Translations under genes and position numbers: made by a program
Source: JAKAGE01 sp964416665
GTDB taxonomy: Bacteria; Patescibacteriota; Minisyncoccia; UBA6257; 2-01-FULL-56-20
NCBI GenBank assembly: GCA_964416665.1
Contig: CAYQFA010000001.1
Location: 51,052 to 115,051 of the forward strand
Length of the DNA stretch: 64,000 nt
Reading direction: 5' to 3'
The notes under the pieces: model-generated
Told to the model about the DNA's origin: nothing
What the model saw: only the letters and a program-made list of their open reading frames with translations
The model's database searches: none
Part shown: positions 41,236 to 49,524 of the stretch, one piece after another
How positions within the stretch are numbered: the first letter of the stretch is position 1
Layout: each line of letters starts with the position of its first letter

Positions 41236-44200
41236 ATGAGCATAAATAAAAAATTGGTTTCAGCAGTTCTTACTGCCACCACGATTTCGTGGGCGGTCGG
41301 TATCGCTGCGTTGCCTCTCGCTCAAGCACAGACCACGACGAGCCTTCAGTCTCAGATCGCAGCCTTGCTTGCGCAGATCCAACAGCTTCAGGGCCAATTG
41401 AATTCTTCGGGAACGCCGGCAATGGCGACGACCTCGTATGCCTTCACCAAAAACCTCACAGTTGGTTCGAAGGGTGCGGACGTCACAGCGCTCCAGCAGA
41501 TTTTGATCAATGGCGGATACTTGACAGCGGTCTCAGCTCCGACCGGATACTTCGGGTCAGCGACCCAGAAGGCTTTGGCGGCGTTCCAGGCTGCGAAGGG
41601 TATCACCCCCTCAGCAGGTTATTTCGGTCCTAAGACCATGGCGTATCTTGCGTCCAATGGTACGACGACCACAACGACGACGACAACCACGACAGGTGGT
41701 ACGACGACCACAACGACGACAGGAACCGGTACGACAGTTGTCGCTCCGGCAACTGGCATGTCGGTCAGCTTGGCTTCCACCAATCCGGCCGCCGGCTCTT
41801 TGATCTCAAGCGCAAGCGCGGGATCATCGCGCGTCCCGGTTTTGGCAGTGAGCTTCACTGCAGGAACCGCGGGTCCGGTAACCCTCTCTAGTGTGAGCTT
41901 CCAGAAGACTGGAGTTCTTTCTGATAGCGCAGTCGCTGGCGCCTACCTTACCCAGAACGGTCAGGTTCTCGCCCAGTACAACTCGCTTAACTCGGGCTTG
42001 TTGAGCTTCTCCGGTTTGAACTTGTCGATTCCGGCAGGTCAGACGGTAACTCTCACGCTCGCGATCGACGTTTCTGCAAATCTTTCCGCGGGTAACACCA
42101 CTGGCTTCGCTTTAGAGAGCGCGTCGGCGATTTCCGCGTTTGATAGCAATAACGCCGCGGTCACTCCGGCCGGTTCGTTCCCGTTGACGGGCAGTACCTT
42201 CACGGTGACGAGCGTAACGAATCCTTCCCTTGCATACGTGACGATCGCCTCGTCCTCAATTGGAACGACGGTGACGGCTGGTACGCAGGGAAACATCGTT
42301 GGTTCTTGGAACTTTACGGTGAACAACAGCCCTGTCTACCTTCAGAATCTTAACTTCCACGTTATTGGTTCCGCGAATGTCACGAACATTCAGAACGTGA
42401 AGTTGATGGTGAACGGTACGCAGGTTGGTCAGACATTGTCTTCGGTCCCGGCATCGGGCTTGGCCGACTTCAGTGCAACGGGTTCAGCGATCAAGTTGAA
42501 CACGGGTTCGAACAATGTTCAGGTTGTGGCTGATGTCACAGGATCCCCGAGCGACTACTTCCAGTTCGAGATCTTGAACGGATATGACGTCTTGGCAATC
42601 GACAGCCAGTACAACGTCCCCATCTCGGTAACGAACAATGGTGGCGTCGGTACGCAGGTTGCGATCCAGGTCGGTCAGATCACGATCAACCAGGATGCAA
42701 ATACCCCGACGGGTAACATTGCAAAGGGCCAGTCCGCGGTAGTGTTGGCTAAGTACGACATCTACGCAGCGGGCGAGCCGGTCAAGGTGAAATTCCTCGA
42801 CTTCAACATCGTATTGGGTGGTGCGAGCGGTCAGGCTCTCAGCAATGAGATCCAGAACGTCGCCATCACGGATGATGCGGGTAACCAGGTGGGCACCAGC
42901 ATCAACCAGCCTCCGTCCAGCAATGTTTGTCAGGCTACGAACGCCGTTGCATCGTATAACACGGTCAGCGACACGTACTCCGACTGCTTTGGTACGCCGT
43001 CTTCGCCGATCAATTACATTGTTCCGGCGAACACGACCCGCATCCTTAGCTTGAAGGCTGACATCCAGACTGGCGCGAGCTTCAATACCATCACTGCGAA
43101 CTTGTCGGGTGATACCGGCAACTTGCAGGGTATGACGTCAAGCCAGATCGGTAACACCGCTGGTGCTACCGGTGTCTCCTTGACACTCGTTTCTTCGAGC
43201 TTGTCGGTATCTCAGAACAACGCTTTGGGAACCCAGAGCGTCTCTGCTGGTACGACGAACCTCAAGATCGGTTCATATGCGTTCAGCGCTTCTTCGGCTG
43301 AAGGCGTAAATGTGAACACGGTCACCGTCAAACTCACCCCGGACAGCACCTTGTCTGCTTTCCAGAATCTCAAACTTTTTGTGAATGGAACGCAGTTTGG
43401 TACGACCCAGGGTGTGTTGAGCGGTGAGACGAACTATGCGTTCTCTGGTACGGCGTTCAATGTTCCGGCCGGTCAGACCGTGAATGTTGACGTGTATGCC
43501 GACACCTTGTCCGCTGCAACGGGTACCTACACCCCTGCGACGAGCTTGGTTGGCTACTCGGGTACTGGCGCGACATCGTTCACTTCGGTGAACATTCCTG
43601 CCAACACCACGTACACTGGCCAGACGGTGAACTTCAGCGGTCAGCCCGCCATCACGATTGCTGCAGACTCGAGCAATCCTCCGGCTGGTATCATCGTTCA
43701 GAACACCTCGGGCAATACGCTTGCGGTCTTCCGCTTCACGGAAACCTCGAACGTTGAGAACGTGAAAGTCACGCAGTTGAATGTCTTGGACAAAGTCCAG
43801 ACGACCTCGCTTCTCGGAAATGGCCAGTCGAAGACCTTGGCCGCGTTCAGCAATGTCAGCTTGTGGAATGGTTCACAGGAACTCGGCACTGCCGCTTCGC
43901 CGGTCTGGGATGCTTCGAATGGCGGTTACGACTACAACTTCAACAGCTTCACCAATGCGTTAGTGGTTCCGCAGGGCAATTCGGTCTCGCTCACCCTTAA
44001 GGGCGATGCAGGATCGTACACCAACGGTTCACTCTCCGATAACACCACCTCGACCTTCGAGATCGTGCAAACGGGCGCTGGCAGCAACTATGTTGCTGCG
44101 ACAGCGGCATCAAGCACCCTTACGGTCAATATGCCGTCATTGCTTGCTGCGGGTAACTACTCGTATTACGTGACTGTCAACGGAATAACGTCTCCGGCTC

Positions 44201-45066
44201 AGACCTTTACGGCTGCTGGCGTTTCGTCAACTACAGATGCGACGACGTTGGCAAGTGACATCGTAACCACACTGACGGGGAACTTGTCTGCTTTCGGTCT
44301 TACCGGAGCGACGATTTCTTCCAGTGGTAATGTTGTTACCATCGTTTCTACGCACACCGCAAGTTTGGGCGCTTCGGCTGCCCTCTGGGGTGCATCGACT
44401 GTTTCGATCGCGGCCGTTAACAACGCCGGTGCCGCTGGAAGCGGTACCGCAACCACGCAGAACGTGATTGCACGCGGTGCGACGTCGAACAAGACTGCCA
44501 ATGTGGCGCTCTCAAATGCGACGGGTAACCCCCAGACCACTTTGAGGACGTTGCTCGGTGTAGCGGCGACCCCTGTGACCACCTTGCCTCCGGCAAGCTT
44601 CTCGCAGATCGGTTCGCTTACCTTCACCGCGAACAGTTCTGGTGATGCGGAGCTCAATAACTTGACGCTCACGTTCAACACCACGAGCACGGCGTTCATG
44701 AACACCGTAGCCTTGCATGACCCGAGCGGTAATGACATCTACACCGTCGACCACTTTGCGACCTCCACGGTTGCGACCTCCACGACCACTGCCACAGGCA
44801 CAATCACGTGGGTGTTCGCTACATCAACCAATCCGCTTGATGTGACCGCCGGCAGTTCGTACACCTTGTCGATCTGGGGCAATTTGGCGACGATCCCGAC
44901 TGTCGCAAGTCAGGGTCTGTCCCTCACTGCAACGATTGTCAACAATACCGACTTTGGCTATCTTGATGGCTCGAGTGGTACTCCGGCATTGATCAACTTG
45001 ACGACGAGTCAGGCAAATACCTTGACCCCTGTAAATCTACAGTCGGGTGCGGGCTTGCCTCTCTAG
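41236..45066 (+). CDS. Large secreted S-layer-like protein with peptidoglycan-binding domain
   Basis: 1276 residues. Signal peptide (cleavage likely after PLAQAQ, about residue 32), a Gln-rich coiled coil (SLQSQIAALLAQIQQLQGQL), a PGBD1-type domain (about 70-135: LTVGSKGADVTALQQILINGGYL and GYFGPKTMAYL), a Thr-rich linker (about 140-172), then beta-rich Ig-like modules. A line of the type VNGTQxG recurs near residues 232, 386, 538, 710, 872 and 1153, a period of about 150-170. A different segment fills about 960-1080. Uniform use of TTG, AAC, CAG and GGT codons suggests high expression. It probably forms the surface layer and may carry the glycan made by the first 20 kb. No Shine-Dalgarno; the leader is long and AT-rich. 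Confidence 0.85.
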   Translation: MSINKKLVSAVLTATTISWAVGIAALPLAQAQTTTSLQSQIAALLAQIQQLQGQLNSSGTPAMATTSYAFTKNLTVGSKGADVTALQQILINGGYLTAVSAPTGYFGSATQKALAAFQAAKGITPSAGYFGPKTMAYLASNGTTTTTTTTTTTGGTTTTTTTGTGTTVVAPATGMSVSLASTNPAAGSLISSASAGSSRVPVLAVSFTAGTAGPVTLSSVSFQKTGVLSDSAVAGAYLTQNGQVLAQYNSLNSGLLSFSGLNLSIPAGQTVTLTLAIDVSANLSAGNTTGFALESASAISAFDSNNAAVTPAGSFPLTGSTFTVTSVTNPSLAYVTIASSSIGTTVTAGTQGNIVGSWNFTVNNSPVYLQNLNFHVIGSANVTNIQNVKLMVNGTQVGQTLSSVPASGLADFSATGSAIKLNTGSNNVQVVADVTGSPSDYFQFEILNGYDVLAIDSQYNVPISVTNNGGVGTQVAIQVGQITINQDANTPTGNIAKGQSAVVLAKYDIYAAGEPVKVKFLDFNIVLGGASGQALSNEIQNVAITDDAGNQVGTSINQPPSSNVCQATNAVASYNTVSDTYSDCFGTPSSPINYIVPANTTRILSLKADIQTGASFNTITANLSGDTGNLQGMTSSQIGNTAGATGVSLTLVSSSLSVSQNNALGTQSVSAGTTNLKIGSYAFSASSAEGVNVNTVTVKLTPDSTLSAFQNLKLFVNGTQFGTTQGVLSGETNYAFSGTAFNVPAGQTVNVDVYADTLSAATGTYTPATSLVGYSGTGATSFTSVNIPANTTYTGQTVNFSGQPAITIAADSSNPPAGIIVQNTSGNTLAVFRFTETSNVENVKVTQLNVLDKVQTTSLLGNGQSKTLAAFSNVSLWNGSQELGTAASPVWDASNGGYDYNFNSFTNALVVPQGNSVSLTLKGDAGSYTNGSLSDNTTSTFEIVQTGAGSNYVAATAASSTLTVNMPSLLAAGNYSYYVTVNGITSPAQTFTAAGVSSTTDATTLASDIVTTLTGNLSAFGLTGATISSSGNVVTIVSTHTASLGASAALWGASTVSIAAVNNAGAAGSGTATTQNVIARGATSNKTANVALSNATGNPQTTLRTLLGVAATPVTTLPPASFSQIGSLTFTANSSGDAELNNLTLTFNTTSTAFMNTVALHDPSGNDIYTVDHFATSTVATSTTTATGTITWVFATSTNPLDVTAGSSYTLSIWGNLATIPTVASQGLSLTATIVNNTDFGYLDGSSGTPALINLTTSQANTLTPVNLQSGAGLPL
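41659..41736 (+). repeat. 39-nt tandem repeat coding the Thr-rich linker
   Basis: A unit beginning GGTACGACGACCACAACG starts at 41659 and again at 41698 (period 39 nt), within longer runs of ACG/ACA triplets. It encodes poly-Thr with Gly and could vary in length by slippage without frameshift. Confidence 0.65.
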
Positions 45067-45113
45067 TCTTGCGATCAATACCTTCGCGCGTCGCTTGTGA
45101 CCTCGCGTGATAG

Positions 45114-45144
45114 AAAACTCCCCGGCGAAAGCCGGGGAGTTTTT
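45114..45144 (+). terminator. Strong intrinsic terminator after the S-layer gene
   Basis: A 13-bp stem (45114-45126 with 45131-45143), a GAAA tetraloop and a T-run. The strongest canonical terminator in the window, matching a highly expressed gene. Confidence 0.9.
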
Positions 45145-45183
45145 GTTTGCCGCCCCCTTGTGTTGATTTTCCCCTGATTTTGC

Positions 45184-45189
45184 TATAAT
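45184..45189 (+). promoter_or_regulatory. -10 element (TATAAT) of the HU gene
   Basis: TATAAT. The predicted start near 45196 lies before AAGGAACG and ATG 45202, and 42 nt before ATG 45238. Confidence 0.5.
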
Positions 45190-45237
45190 AATAAGGAACG
45201 AATGGGCAAAGGTCGGAAAAAGCATCAACGAAAAATT

Positions 45238-45513
45238 ATGAATAAAAAAGGATTAATCGAAGCGGTGATGAAGGCGACGGGTATCGAGACGAAGGCGGCT
45301 TCGGAACGGGCCGTCGATGCAGTGTTCGATACCATCGTGAAAACGATGAGTCGCGGCGAAGAAGTGGCGATCGCAGGATTCGGCACGTTCCGCGTGGCAA
45401 AGCGCGCAGCACGCGAGGGCCGCAACCCGGCGACCGGAGAGAAGATCCAGATCAAAGCTTCCATCAAACCGAAGTTTCGCGCTGGAAAGCTCCTCAAAGA
45501 AGCTGTTTTGTAA
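45238..45513 (+). CDS. hup: HU-family DNA-binding protein
   Basis: 91 residues from ATG 45238, the usual HU start (MNKKGLIEAV) and length. GEEVAIAGFGTFRVAKRAAREGRNPATGEKI contains the GFG turn and the DNA-clamping beta arm with the R-N-P tip; KPKFRAGKLLKEAV ends the protein. An upstream in-frame ATG at 45202, closer to the -10, would add a 12-residue basic extension (MGKGRKKHQRKI), so the start is open. Nucleoid-associated, bends DNA. Confidence 0.9.
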   Translation: MNKKGLIEAVMKATGIETKAASERAVDAVFDTIVKTMSRGEEVAIAGFGTFRVAKRAAREGRNPATGEKIQIKASIKPKFRAGKLLKEAVL

Positions 45514-45520
45514 CCATTGG

Positions 45521-45567
45521 AAAAGGATCCTTTTTCTAATACCAATCCCGCCACCCGGCGGGATTTT
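45521..45567 (+). terminator. Terminator region after HU
   Basis: A short palindrome AAAAGGATCCTTTT (45521-45534), then a 9-bp GC stem AATCCCGCC/GGCGGGATT (45544-45552 with 45557-45565) followed by TT. Confidence 0.65.
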
Positions 45568-45583
45568 GGTTTGTGATCTGTGG

Positions 45584-45589
45584 TACAAT
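45584..45589 (+). promoter_or_regulatory. -10 element (TACAAT), leaderless arrangement
   Basis: TACAAT with 7 nt to ATG 45597. Confidence 0.5.
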
Positions 45590-45596
45590 AAAGGCA

Positions 45597-46064
45597 ATGG
45601 CAAAATTCGAGATCAAGTGGGACGCTCCGGAGTATGAACATCGTGAAAAGGATGCTTCGTGGTACTGGGCATCCATCATCATCGCCGCGGCCATCATCGT
45701 GTTCGCGGTATGGCAAAAGAATTATCTCTTCGGCATCTTCATCGTCATCGCGGAAGTGCTTTTCATCCTGTGGGGAAGCCGTCCGCCGCGCGTCCTCAAT
45801 TTCGTGCTGACCGATGAGGAGCTTTCCATCCACGAGCAAAAGATACATTCGCTCAAGGAGTTTGAAAGCTGGAGCGTGAACAAGAACGATGCGACGTGGG
45901 CCGATCTCCATTTTTATTTTCGCGCGCGGTTGAAGACGCCGCTCCGGGTGATCGTTCCGATCGCGCGTCTTGATGAGGTTCGCTCGGATCTGAGGCCGGT
46001 GCTTCGGGAGATCGAGCACGAGGTGTCTCTTATTGATTCCATTGAAAAATTCCTCGGGTTCTAG
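45597..46064 (+). CDS. Small membrane protein with two hydrophobic segments, unknown
   Basis: 155 residues. MAKFEIKWDAPEYEH is followed by two adjacent membrane segments (about 29-70: YWASIIIAAAIIVFAVW, NYLFGIFIVIAEVLFILWG) and a cytoplasmic domain of about 85 residues with LNFVLTDEELSIHEQKI. The layout resembles small DUF5673/bPH-like membrane proteins, but I cannot assign a family. A long hairpin of the shared-loop type starts 9 nt after the stop. Confidence 0.65.
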   Translation: MAKFEIKWDAPEYEHREKDASWYWASIIIAAAIIVFAVWQKNYLFGIFIVIAEVLFILWGSRPPRVLNFVLTDEELSIHEQKIHSLKEFESWSVNKNDATWADLHFYFRARLKTPLRVIVPIARLDEVRSDLRPVLREIEHEVSLIDSIEKFLGF

Positions 46065-46072
46065 TATCGTTG

Positions 46073-46153
46073 AGCAGGAGATTAGGTTGTGCCATTTTAT
46101 GACCTGCTGCGCAGACGCAACGGTCATAAAATGGCACGACCTAATCTCCTGCT
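46073..46153. repeat. 32-bp hairpin with the conserved 17-nt loop (copy 3)
   Basis: Arms 46073-46104 and 46122-46153 pair with a single G-U wobble. Loop 46105-46121 reads TGC-TGCG-CAGA-CGCA-AC. It sits between the membrane-protein gene and tRNA-Arg. Confidence 0.85.
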
Positions 46154-46182
46154 TCTCGTCTTTGTAAGAGCGGGGAGCGTGG

Positions 46183-46202
46183 GGTAAGGAGAACCCCTTA
46201 CC
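46183..46202. other. Short hairpin before tRNA-Arg
   Basis: GGTAAGG (46183-46189) pairs with CCTTACC (46196-46202). It may mark the 5' leader of the tRNA precursor. Confidence 0.4.
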
Positions 46203-46213
46203 TCACACGACGA

Positions 46214-46285
46214 GCCCTCGTCGTTCAACGGATAGGACGCAAGATTGCGGATCTTGTAATCGAAGTTCGATTCTTCGCGGGGGCA
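46214..46285 (+). tRNA. tRNA-Arg (anticodon GCG)
   Basis: 72 nt, no encoded CCA. The acceptor GCCCTCG pairs with CGGGGGC, the anticodon stem CAAGA/TCTTG has loop TTGCGGA (anticodon GCG), and the T stem CGAAG/CTTCG has loop TTCGATT. GCG reads CGC/CGU codons directly instead of the usual ACG anticodon that needs A34-to-I editing. Confidence 0.88.
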
Positions 46286-46306
46286 CAAAACAGAAAGACA
46301 AAACCC

Positions 46307-46353
46307 TCTTCTTTTCGACCGAATCGCGCGGACGCTAAAGGTCGAAAAGAAGA
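46307..46353. repeat. 14-bp hairpin after tRNA-Arg, related loop layout
   Basis: Arms 46307-46320 and 46340-46353 pair perfectly. The 19-nt loop contains GCG-CGGA-CGC, an inner stem plus NNNA tetraloop like the 17-nt loops but with different flanks. Confidence 0.65.
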
Positions 46354-46378
46354 TGGCATTACTTGCTCTGTCCGTCAG

Positions 46379-46406
46379 TTGAAAATGGCCAGCGATAGGC
46401 TATAAT
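46379..46406 (+). promoter_or_regulatory. Promoter TTGAAA-16-TATAAT of tRNA-Gly
   Basis: TTGAAA 46379-46384, TATAAT 46401-46406. This leaves a leader of about 28 nt before the mature tRNA. Confidence 0.6.
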
Positions 46407-46440
46407 AGGAACTAGTTTTCTGCGCCTTGGGCGCAATGCC

Positions 46441-46512
46441 GCGGGTATCGTATAGCGGCTATTATGTAACCTTGCCAAGGTTAAGATACGGGTTCGACTC
46501 CCGTTACCCGCT
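46441..46512 (+). tRNA. tRNA-Gly (anticodon GCC)
   Basis: 72 nt. Acceptor GCGGGTA/TACCCGC, anticodon stem TAACC/GGTTA with loop TTGCCAA, T stem ACGGG/CCCGT with loop TTCGACT, discriminator T. No encoded CCA. A shared-loop hairpin begins 3 nt downstream. Confidence 0.92.
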
Positions 46513-46514
46513 CA

Positions 46515-46609
46515 CAGACAGAACAAGCCAGAACAGAATACTCTTTTTCGACCTGCTGTGATTACACAACGGTCGAAAAAGAGTATTCTGTTCTGGCTTG
46601 TTTTGTCTG
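46515..46609. repeat. 39-bp hairpin with the conserved 17-nt loop (copy 4), after tRNA-Gly
   Basis: Arms 46515-46553 and 46571-46609 pair with one G-U wobble. Loop 46554-46570 reads TGC-TGTG-ATTA-CACA-AC. It may serve as the tRNA precursor 3' end. Confidence 0.85.
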
Positions 46610-46630
46610 GTCTGGTTGCGGCCGAAATGG

Positions 46631-46636
46631 TAGAAT
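46631..46636 (+). promoter_or_regulatory. -10 element (TAGAAT), leaderless arrangement
   Basis: TAGAAT with 7 nt to ATG 46644. Confidence 0.45.
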
Positions 46637-46643
46637 TTTCCGC

Positions 46644-47501
46644 ATGGGAATTCTTCTCGCGCTTGTCGCGTTGCTCTCATGGGGCTTGGGAGATTTTTTG
46701 ATCCAAAGGAGCACGAGAAAATTTGGGGATTGGGTCGCTCTTTTTTACATCACGGCATTCGCGTCAATCGTTCTGCTCCCTTTTGTTTATAAGGACATCG
46801 CTCGTTCATTGGACGCTCATGGGATGTTGTTGTGGTTTGCGAGCTTCGCGATCCTGTTCGCCGGTCTTTTGGATTTCGAGGCGCTCCGGGTGGGAAAAAT
46901 TTCGGTGGTAGAACCGATCTATGCGTTGGAAATTCCCGTAGCGGCCATTCTGGCGGCGTATATCATTCACGAACGGCTTAGTGTTTTGCAGATCGTTTTC
47001 GTGGCAATCCTTATGGTCGGCATTTTTCTTATTGCCACGACGTCGTTCCAGCGGCTTAAAAAGATCAGCGCGGAACGCGGCGTGTGGCAGGCGGTTTTGG
47101 GGACCATTGCCGTGGGTATCGTGAATTTTCTGTTCGGCGTGGGATCGCGGGAAACGAGCCCGCTCATGATAAATTGGTTCACCAGTATTTTTATTGCGCT
47201 GGTCGCCCTTATTTATTTGGCCTCGACCTCGCGATTGCATGAACTTGGCGGCAACTTCAAAAACGGGAAAGCGCTCATTCTGAGCGTCGGGTTTTTTGAT
47301 AATCTTGCATGGGTGACGTTTTCATACGCCATGCTTTATATTCCAATTGCGATAGCGACCGGTATCAGCGAAGGATATATCGCTTTTGCCGGAGCGCTGG
47401 GGTTGTTCTTCAATAAGGAAAAGCTGCGCCGCCATCAATGGGCCGGTTTCTTTTTAGTGGTGATATCAGTTGTGCTATTAGCGTTCGTCACAAAGGATTG
47501 A
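46644..47501 (+). CDS. EamA/DMT-family transporter
   Basis: 285 residues with about ten hydrophobic segments in two halves, each of EamA type: ALLSWGLGDFLIQRST near the N-terminus, VVEPIYALEIPVAAILAAYIIHERLS closing the first half, and AIATGISEGYIAFAGALGLFFNKEKL in the second. Exporter or permease of small metabolites in the inner membrane. Substrate unknown. Convergent with glmS, sharing a 26-bp hairpin. Confidence 0.82.
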   Translation: MGILLALVALLSWGLGDFLIQRSTRKFGDWVALFYITAFASIVLLPFVYKDIARSLDAHGMLLWFASFAILFAGLLDFEALRVGKISVVEPIYALEIPVAAILAAYIIHERLSVLQIVFVAILMVGIFLIATTSFQRLKKISAERGVWQAVLGTIAVGIVNFLFGVGSRETSPLMINWFTSIFIALVALIYLASTSRLHELGGNFKNGKALILSVGFFDNLAWVTFSYAMLYIPIAIATGISEGYIAFAGALGLFFNKEKLRRHQWAGFFLVVISVVLLAFVTKD

Positions 47502-47507
47502 GATAAC

Positions 47508-47569
47508 ATAAACACCCCCTTCTTCAAAAGCATTATTCTTATCATGCTTTTGAAGAAGGGGGTGTTTAT
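47508..47569. terminator. 26-bp perfect hairpin between convergent genes (bidirectional terminator)
   Basis: Arms 47508-47533 and 47544-47569 with a 10-nt loop. The right arm contains the glmS stop codon. The arms end in AT-rich sequence that gives a short T-run on both strands. The loop differs from the conserved 17-nt type. Confidence 0.75.
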
Positions 47570-49410
47570 TCTACCGTTACCGATTTCGCCAGATTTCGTG
47601 GCTTGTCCACATCGCATCCGCGCGCGACGGCAACGTGATAGGCGAAAAGATAAACGGGGATCGCGGCGAGGATAGGCATGAGCGCCTCGTGGCAATCGGG
47701 GATAGCGATGACGTCGTCGGTCCAGGCGCGCAACTCGGCTGCGGCAGCGCCAGCGGTCGTGAGCGCGATGACCGGCCCGCCGCGCGCCTTCACTTCTTCG
47801 AGGTTCGATTTGGTTTTCTCGTAGGTCTTGTCTTGGGGAATGATAAAGAACGTCGGCGTCTGTGCATCGATCATCGCGATCGGCCCATGTTTAAACTCGC
47901 CCGCGGCGCACCCTTCGGCATGCAGATAGCCGACCTCCTTCAGTTTGAGCGCGCCCTCAAGCGCGATAGGGAAGTTGTGGTTGCGTCCGAGGAAGAACAT
48001 GTGCTGGACATGCGCGTATTTTTCCGCGGTTGCTTTTATTGTCGGTTCCTGTTCGAGGACTTTTTTGAGGAGCATCGGCAGAAGTTCAATTTCTAAAGAT
48101 ATCTTTTCCGCTCCAACGGCGTTTTCGTTTTCGCGCCGCCGCGCCATTTCCGCTGTGATCAACGTGAGCACGGTGAGTTGCGAGATAAACGCCTTCGTCG
48201 AAGCGACGCTGATCTCCGGTCCTGCGTGGTTATAGATGACGGCGTCGGTTTCCCGCGCGATGGTCGATCCGACCGTGTTCACGATGCCGAGCGTGCGCGC
48301 GCCACGCCGCTTTGCTTCGCGGATCGAGGCCAGCGTGTCTGCGGTCTCGCCTGACTGCGAGATGGCGATGGCGAGCGTTTTGGGGCGGAGCGGCGCCTTC
48401 CGATAGCGAAATTCGGAGCCGATATCAACTTCGACGGGGATATTGGCGTAGGCTTCAAGAAGGTATTTCCCGACGTATCCCGCGTGCGCCGCGGTGCCGC
48501 AGGCGACGATCGTGATATTCTCGATATCATGCATGGCTTCGACGGCTGCGCCGAGCGTTTTGCCGTTCGCGCGCAGCGCGTTCACGACCACATCCGGCGC
48601 CTCAAAGATCTCTTTGTGCATAAAATGAGGGTGGCCATTTTTTCCCGCGTCCTCGAGGGTGACGGTCAGCGTCCGTACCGCATGCTCAACCTTTTTTCCA
48701 TCAAGCGTTTCGATGGCAAGATTACCAGCTCCGACTTCAGCGATTTCTCCGTCATCGAGATAGATGACTTTTTTGGTGCGACTTAGGATCGCCGATGCAT
48801 CCGAGGCGATGATGTTCTCGCCGTCGCCCACGCCGATGATGAGCGGGCTCGCGCTTCGCGCGCAGACGATCGTTTTCGGATCGTTCGCGGCGATCGCGGC
48901 GATCGCGTAAGTGCCGCGTATTTCTTTAAGGGCACGCTGTGCGGCGTGGAAGAGTCCATGCTCGTCGCCCTCGTCATCCTCCGATTTTTTGCGATGATAT
49001 TTTTCGATCAGGTGCGCGAGGACTTCCGTGTCGGTGTCCGAAGAAAATCGGTGCCCGTCGGATATCAGGTCTTTCTTGAGCTCCGCATAATTTTCGATGA
49101 TGCCGTTATGGACGACAAGAATGGTGCCGCTGCAGTCGGCGTGAGGATGCGCGTTCCTTTCTGACGGCGCACCATGGGTCGCCCAACGTGTGTGCGCAAT
49201 ACCGATATGGGCCTTTTGTGCGCCGCCGTTATCGCTGAGCTTCGCTTCCAGATTTGCGACCCGTCCGGCGGCGCGGATCCAAAGAACTTTGCCGTCGGTT
49301 ATCGCTGCGACACCCGCTGAATCGTAGCCTCGATATTCAAGCCGCTTCAAACCGTCCACCAGAATGGGGATCACGTTCTCGTCGCCGATGTAGCCGATGA
49401 TGCCGCACAT
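47566..49410 (-). CDS. glmS: Glutamine-fructose-6-phosphate aminotransferase (isomerizing)
   Basis: 614 residues from ATG 49410, so that Met is followed by the catalytic Cys (MCGIIGYIG), as in all Ntn-type GlmS. Glutaminase domain to about 240 (TRWATHGAPSERNAHPH), then two SIS domains (SQSGETADTLA and STKAFISQL) and the C-terminal AKSVTVE. It makes glucosamine 6-phosphate for peptidoglycan and amino-sugar glycans. An upstream ATG at 49434 is rejected because it would bury the Cys. A TATGCT lies 6 nt before the start. Confidence 0.95.
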   Translation of the reverse strand: MCGIIGYIGDENVIPILVDGLKRLEYRGYDSAGVAAITDGKVLWIRAAGRVANLEAKLSDNGGAQKAHIGIAHTRWATHGAPSERNAHPHADCSGTILVVHNGIIENYAELKKDLISDGHRFSSDTDTEVLAHLIEKYHRKKSEDDEGDEHGLFHAAQRALKEIRGTYAIAAIAANDPKTIVCARSASPLIIGVGDGENIIASDASAILSRTKKVIYLDDGEIAEVGAGNLAIETLDGKKVEHAVRTLTVTLEDAGKNGHPHFMHKEIFEAPDVVVNALRANGKTLGAAVEAMHDIENITIVACGTAAHAGYVGKYLLEAYANIPVEVDIGSEFRYRKAPLRPKTLAIAISQSGETADTLASIREAKRRGARTLGIVNTVGSTIARETDAVIYNHAGPEISVASTKAFISQLTVLTLITAEMARRRENENAVGAEKISLEIELLPMLLKKVLEQEPTIKATAEKYAHVQHMFFLGRNHNFPIALEGALKLKEVGYLHAEGCAAGEFKHGPIAMIDAQTPTFFIIPQDKTYEKTKSNLEEVKARGGPVIALTTAGAAAAELRAWTDDVIAIPDCHEALMPILAAIPVYLFAYHVAVARGCDVDKPRNLAKSVTVE

Positions 49411-49416
49411 GATTCG

Positions 49417-49422
49417 AGCATA
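49417..49422 (-). promoter_or_regulatory. -10 element (TATGCT) of glmS
   Basis: Minus-strand TATGCT with 6 nt to ATG 49410. No structured glmS ribozyme leader fits in the 114 nt between glmS and dcd. Confidence 0.4.
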
Positions 49423-49510
49423 CCCGAAAATCATTGCGAGCGCCTTTCACAGCACCGCGTGCGGCAACCGACTTCGGTGGGGATAATTTGACCATCCGCG
49501 TAAAGCACAA

Positions 49511-49516
49511 TACAAT
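49511..49516 (+). promoter_or_regulatory. -10 element (TACAAT) of dcd
   Basis: TACAAT with 8 nt to ATG 49525. The spacer contains CAGGAG, which would act as Shine-Dalgarno only if transcription started further upstream. Confidence 0.4.
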
Positions 49517-49524
49517 CAGGAGTA

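Noticed and set aside
22585..46609. CRISPR-like repeats
   Set aside because: The hairpins are kilobases apart, arms differ between copies and there is no regular repeat-spacer spacing.
49411..49524. glmS ribozyme or riboswitch
   Set aside because: The gap is 114 nt and the glmS -10 lies 6 nt from its start, leaving no leader.
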